Positions 61,361 through 64,000 of a stretch of DNA of 64,000 nt are shown here, one piece after another (position 1 is the stretch's first letter; every line of letters begins with the position of its first letter). A program made the position numbers and the translations under genes. Under the pieces are notes generated by a model. It was not told the DNA's origin. It did no database searches and was given only the letters and a program-made list of their open reading frames with translations. This DNA is from Lachnospiraceae bacterium NC2004 (lineage in GTDB: Bacteria; Bacillota; Clostridia; Lachnospirales; Lachnospiraceae), in NCBI GenBank assembly GCA_000621905.1, contig JHXB01000007.1:62001-126000 (forward strand), read 5' to 3'.

Positions 61361-62737
61361 ATGTACACGATGGATTTTACAAAGCCATGCCATATCCACT
61401 TTATAGGAATCGGCGGAATAAGCATGAGCGGATTAGCAGAGATACTTCTAAAGGAGGGCTACACCGTCAGCGGATCTGACAACCAGGAATCAGATATTGT
61501 AGCTTCGTTAAAGAATCAAGGAGTTACAGTTAATATAGGACAGCGAGCAAGCAACATTACAGACGATATTGATGTTGTCTGCTATACGGCAGCTATTCAC
61601 GAAGACAACGAGGAGTTTGCATTTGCCAAAGGTAAAGGATTGCCAATGCTTTCAAGAGCTGAGCTTCTAGGACAGATAATGAAGCATTACAATCAGGCTA
61701 TCTGTATTGCCGGTACTCATGGCAAGACTACGACAACCTCAATGTTAAGCCATATATTACTCGCTGCAGACACCGATCCAACCATAAGTGTCGGCGGTAT
61801 TTTAAAGGCAATCAACGGCAATATCAGAGTCGGAGGTTCCGACATTTTCTTAACAGAAGCGTGTGAATACACCAACAGCTTCTTGTCATTTTATCCTACA
61901 ATCAACGCTATTCTCAACGTTGAGGAAGACCACATGGACTTCTTCAAGGATATTGACGATATAAGGTCAAGCTTTAACAAGTTCGCTAAGTTACTTCCCG
62001 AGAATGGTCTTTTGGTTATCAACAGCGATATCGAGAAGCTTAAGAACATTACCAAGGGTGTTAATGCCAATATCGTAACCTACGGTACTGATGTTTCTGC
62101 GGATTACACTGCTGCCAATATCGAGTACGACGATCAGGGACTTGCAAGCTATGACCTCTATAATAAAGATGACTTTGTAATGCATATTGAGCTTTCTGTT
62201 AACGGCGAACACAATGTATATAACTCAATCGCCGCTATCATCATTGCGAAGTCATTAGACATTTCAGACGAGGCTATACTTGCCGGACTTAAGGCATTTG
62301 ACGGAACCAAGAGAAGATTTGAGATCAAAGGCAAGTTAGGTGATGTCACTATCGTTGACGACTATGCACATCACCCGACAGAGATTAAGGCTACTATTGA
62401 AGCATCTACCAGATTTCCACACAATGACACCTGGGTATGCTTCCAGCCACATACATATTCAAGAACCAAGGCTTTCCTTAACGATTTTGCCGATGCTTTA
62501 AGCCTTTCAGATCACGTTGTCCTGGCTGACATTTATGCCGCAAGAGAGATTGATACCGGAGAGGTTTCGTCTCAGGACATCAAGAACCTTCTTGAAGTCA
62601 AAGGCGTGGACACCCACTATTTTCCTACGTTTCCGGAGATTGAAGAATTTTTGAAAAAAAATCTTCAAAAAAATGATTTGTTGATAACTATGGGGGCCGG
62701 AGATATTGTAAAAGTTGGAGAAGACCTCCTTAAATAA
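61361..62737 (+). CDS. murC: UDP-N-acetylmuramate-L-alanine ligase
   Basis: Adds the first amino acid of the wall peptide. 458 residues. The Rossmann start HFIGIGGISMSGLAEILL, the P-loop CIAGTHGKTTTTSMLS, the metal-site LTEACEYTNSFL and the late VVDDYAHHPTEIKATI are MurC-specific. AAAGG precedes ATG; a second ATG three codons on is an alternative start. Followed by a strong inverted repeat. Confidence 0.97.
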   Translation: MYTMDFTKPCHIHFIGIGGISMSGLAEILLKEGYTVSGSDNQESDIVASLKNQGVTVNIGQRASNITDDIDVVCYTAAIHEDNEEFAFAKGKGLPMLSRAELLGQIMKHYNQAICIAGTHGKTTTTSMLSHILLAADTDPTISVGGILKAINGNIRVGGSDIFLTEACEYTNSFLSFYPTINAILNVEEDHMDFFKDIDDIRSSFNKFAKLLPENGLLVINSDIEKLKNITKGVNANIVTYGTDVSADYTAANIEYDDQGLASYDLYNKDDFVMHIELSVNGEHNVYNSIAAIIIAKSLDISDEAILAGLKAFDGTKRRFEIKGKLGDVTIVDDYAHHPTEIKATIEASTRFPHNDTWVCFQPHTYSRTKAFLNDFADALSLSDHVVLADIYAAREIDTGEVSSQDIKNLLEVKGVDTHYFPTFPEIEEFLKKNLQKNDLLITMGAGDIVKVGEDLLK

Positions 62738-62749
62738 CACTTGTGAACA

Positions 62750-62796
62750 TTATCCACACATTTATCGACCGTTAACCCTGATAAATGTGTGGATTT
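62750..62796 (+). terminator. Inverted repeat / terminator after murC, containing a DnaA box
   Basis: ATCCACACATTTATC/GATAAATGTGTGGAT, a 15-bp perfect stem with a 13-nt loop, then TTTTATG. The left arm overlaps a perfect TTATCCACA (62750-62758). Confidence 0.65.
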
Positions 62797-62961
62797 TATG
62801 ATATACCATTTCACTACATTTTCTATCTTATAAACACAATTGACATTTTACACATTTTTTAATGAACACTCACCCGAACTCTTGTGCGATTTTCAAGCGG
62901 TTTTTCTTGTGCTATAATTACCTTGCTTTTGAAAAATAACTTAATGTACGAGGTGTTTTGG

Positions 62962-64000
62962 ATGACTTCAATAAAGATATCTAACCCATATTCAATAGAC
63001 TCAATATCGATCAGTAACACCTTTATCGATTATTATATGCCACCTGCTAACGGGGAGTTTGTTAAGGTATATCTGTACCTTTTAAGAGCTGCTAACTCCA
63101 ACTACTCGCCTACCATCGCTGACATGGCTGACGCTCTGTCTCATACAGAGTCAGACATTTTAAGGGCGTTAAAGTACTGGGAGAAGCAGGGGCTTTTTGC
63201 ATTAATATTTGACGAGACTAACGAGCTTAAGACTATCTCGCTGCTTCCTATCGAGCAGGCTAACCATAGTCATAAGCCTGTCAGAACTGTTGAGACCGGC
63301 AGCAGGATTACATTTGCCAAGGAGGAAGTTAAGCCTTCAGGTGATGTTATTCGCATGCCAATGCCTATGCCTCAATATGACCCTAAGATTGTTGAGGAGG
63401 CTATAAACGCATCTGATGACGACGAGATGAACTTGCTTATGTATGAGGCTGAGTCACTGTTCGGGGTGGTTCCTAAGAGCATGACCACTACTCTATTTTA
63501 TTTGTATAACGATCTCGGTATGTCTTCGGATCTTATTGCATTTGCAATAGAACACTGCGCAGAGGCAGGTAAGAAGAACGAGAAGTACTTTAGAAAGATG
63601 ACTCTCGGTTGGTATAATGACGGAATTAAAACGAGGGCTGAGGCTAAGCAAATGCTTGGTGACCGCTCAGAAGCCACCCAGGCTGTTATGAAAGCTTTGG
63701 GCCTTAACTCATGGGGCGATGAGGCCAGAGTGTCTCTTAGCGTATGGCAGAAGGATTACAACATGCCTCTTAACCTTATTGTCGAAGCATGTAACAGAGC
63801 TTACTCGGCTACAGGCGGCAAGAACGCTTTAAAATACGCACAGAAAGTCATAGAAGCGTGGAATTCTAAGGACGTTCACACCATAGAAGACCTTAAGGAT
63901 TATGATGCGCTTTACCAGGCAACCAAGAAGCACAACGCCAGAGCGAGCATGTCTCCTTCCAAGAAGGCATTTAACAATTATGACCATGGCGAAGGCGTAG
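62962..64000 (+). CDS. DnaD-domain replication protein (partial, runs off the window)
   Basis: 346 residues are visible; the frame is open at the window edge. The N-terminal winged-helix part (residues 1 to about 110: KVYLYLLRAANSNYSPTIAD then MADALSHTESDILRALKYWE) and two DnaB_2/DnaD-type domains (FYLYNDLGMSSDLIAFAIEH then YFRKMTLGWYNDGI, and LSVWQKDYNMPLNLIVEACN then YAQKVIEAWNSKDV) match clostridial DnaD-like primosome proteins, which load the helicase at origins and stalled forks. ATG at 62962 follows GAGGTG; an extended -10 TGCTATAAT lies near 62912. The dnaC loader usually follows it. Confidence 0.85.
   Translation, partial: MTSIKISNPYSIDSISISNTFIDYYMPPANGEFVKVYLYLLRAANSNYSPTIADMADALSHTESDILRALKYWEKQGLFALIFDETNELKTISLLPIEQANHSHKPVRTVETGSRITFAKEEVKPSGDVIRMPMPMPQYDPKIVEEAINASDDDEMNLLMYEAESLFGVVPKSMTTTLFYLYNDLGMSSDLIAFAIEHCAEAGKKNEKYFRKMTLGWYNDGIKTRAEAKQMLGDRSEATQAVMKALGLNSWGDEARVSLSVWQKDYNMPLNLIVEACNRAYSATGGKNALKYAQKVIEAWNSKDVHTIEDLKDYDALYQATKKHNARASMSPSKKAFNNYDHGEGV

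Overview
The window reads as a low-to-moderate G+C chromosome of an anaerobic, probably motile gut or rumen member of the Lachnospiraceae (Clostridia). The signs are AAGGAGG-type ribosome binding sites, a GlgC/GlgD pair, DUF4358, DUF6465-like and VanW proteins, an acyl-ACP thioesterase, a FliB-type lysine methylase and a CheX-type phosphatase. A species is not claimed. The conserved clostridial block hup-rqcP-ftsB/divIC-tilS-hpt-ftsH is present without its usual sporulation members yabP, yabQ and spoIIE, which suggests an asporogenous lineage. No rRNA, tRNA, CRISPR array, prophage or complete insertion sequence was seen.

Layout. 0-14 kb: beta-mannosidase, an exported transglutaminase-like protein, and a tight minus-strand operon (degenerate CbiT-like methyltransferase, FliB-like methylase, VWA protein, MoxR ATPase, hydroxyacid dehydrogenase); then a DUF368 lipid-carrier translocase, DegV and a histone H1-like protein. 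14-26 kb: pgi, mtnN, murG, acyl-ACP thioesterase, ybaK, a PAP2 protein, a TetM-like GTPase fused to a Rae1/YacP-type nuclease domain, AlkD, an S66 peptidase and a MATE pump. 26-33 kb is the accessory part: an Rpn-type PD-(D/E)XK protein, a cluster of palindromic operators, mutS2, gene fragments joined at short repeats, a lipoprotein and several structured repeats. 33-46 kb: larE-larB-larC, a two-component system, trmL, cheX, VanW, an SGNH hydrolase and a GH13 enzyme. 46-64 kb: ftsH-hpt-tilS, an ABC exporter, ftsB, rqcP, hup, an ArsR-type regulator, PH-domain proteins, spoVG, glgD-glgC, murC and a DnaD-like replication protein that runs off the end.

How the genes work together. murG and murC build lipid II precursors, the DUF368 protein probably recycles undecaprenyl phosphate, and VanW and S66 proteins act on the wall. 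The mannosidase, GH13 enzyme, pgi and GlgC/GlgD link glycan breakdown to glycogen storage. larEBC makes the nickel-pincer cofactor for an enzyme not in this window.

The two most unusual items are (1) a dispersed 185/290-bp repeat with four full copies and two fragments, whose long inverted arms and inner stems are kept by wobble and paired changes, placed just after stop codons and flanking a truncated PD-(D/E)XK gene; and (2) the ribosomal-protection GTPase fused to a Rae1-like nuclease, which may be a self-contained A-site mRNA-cleaving factor. Start codons were moved from the longest reading frame wherever a good ribosome binding site supported an internal start.
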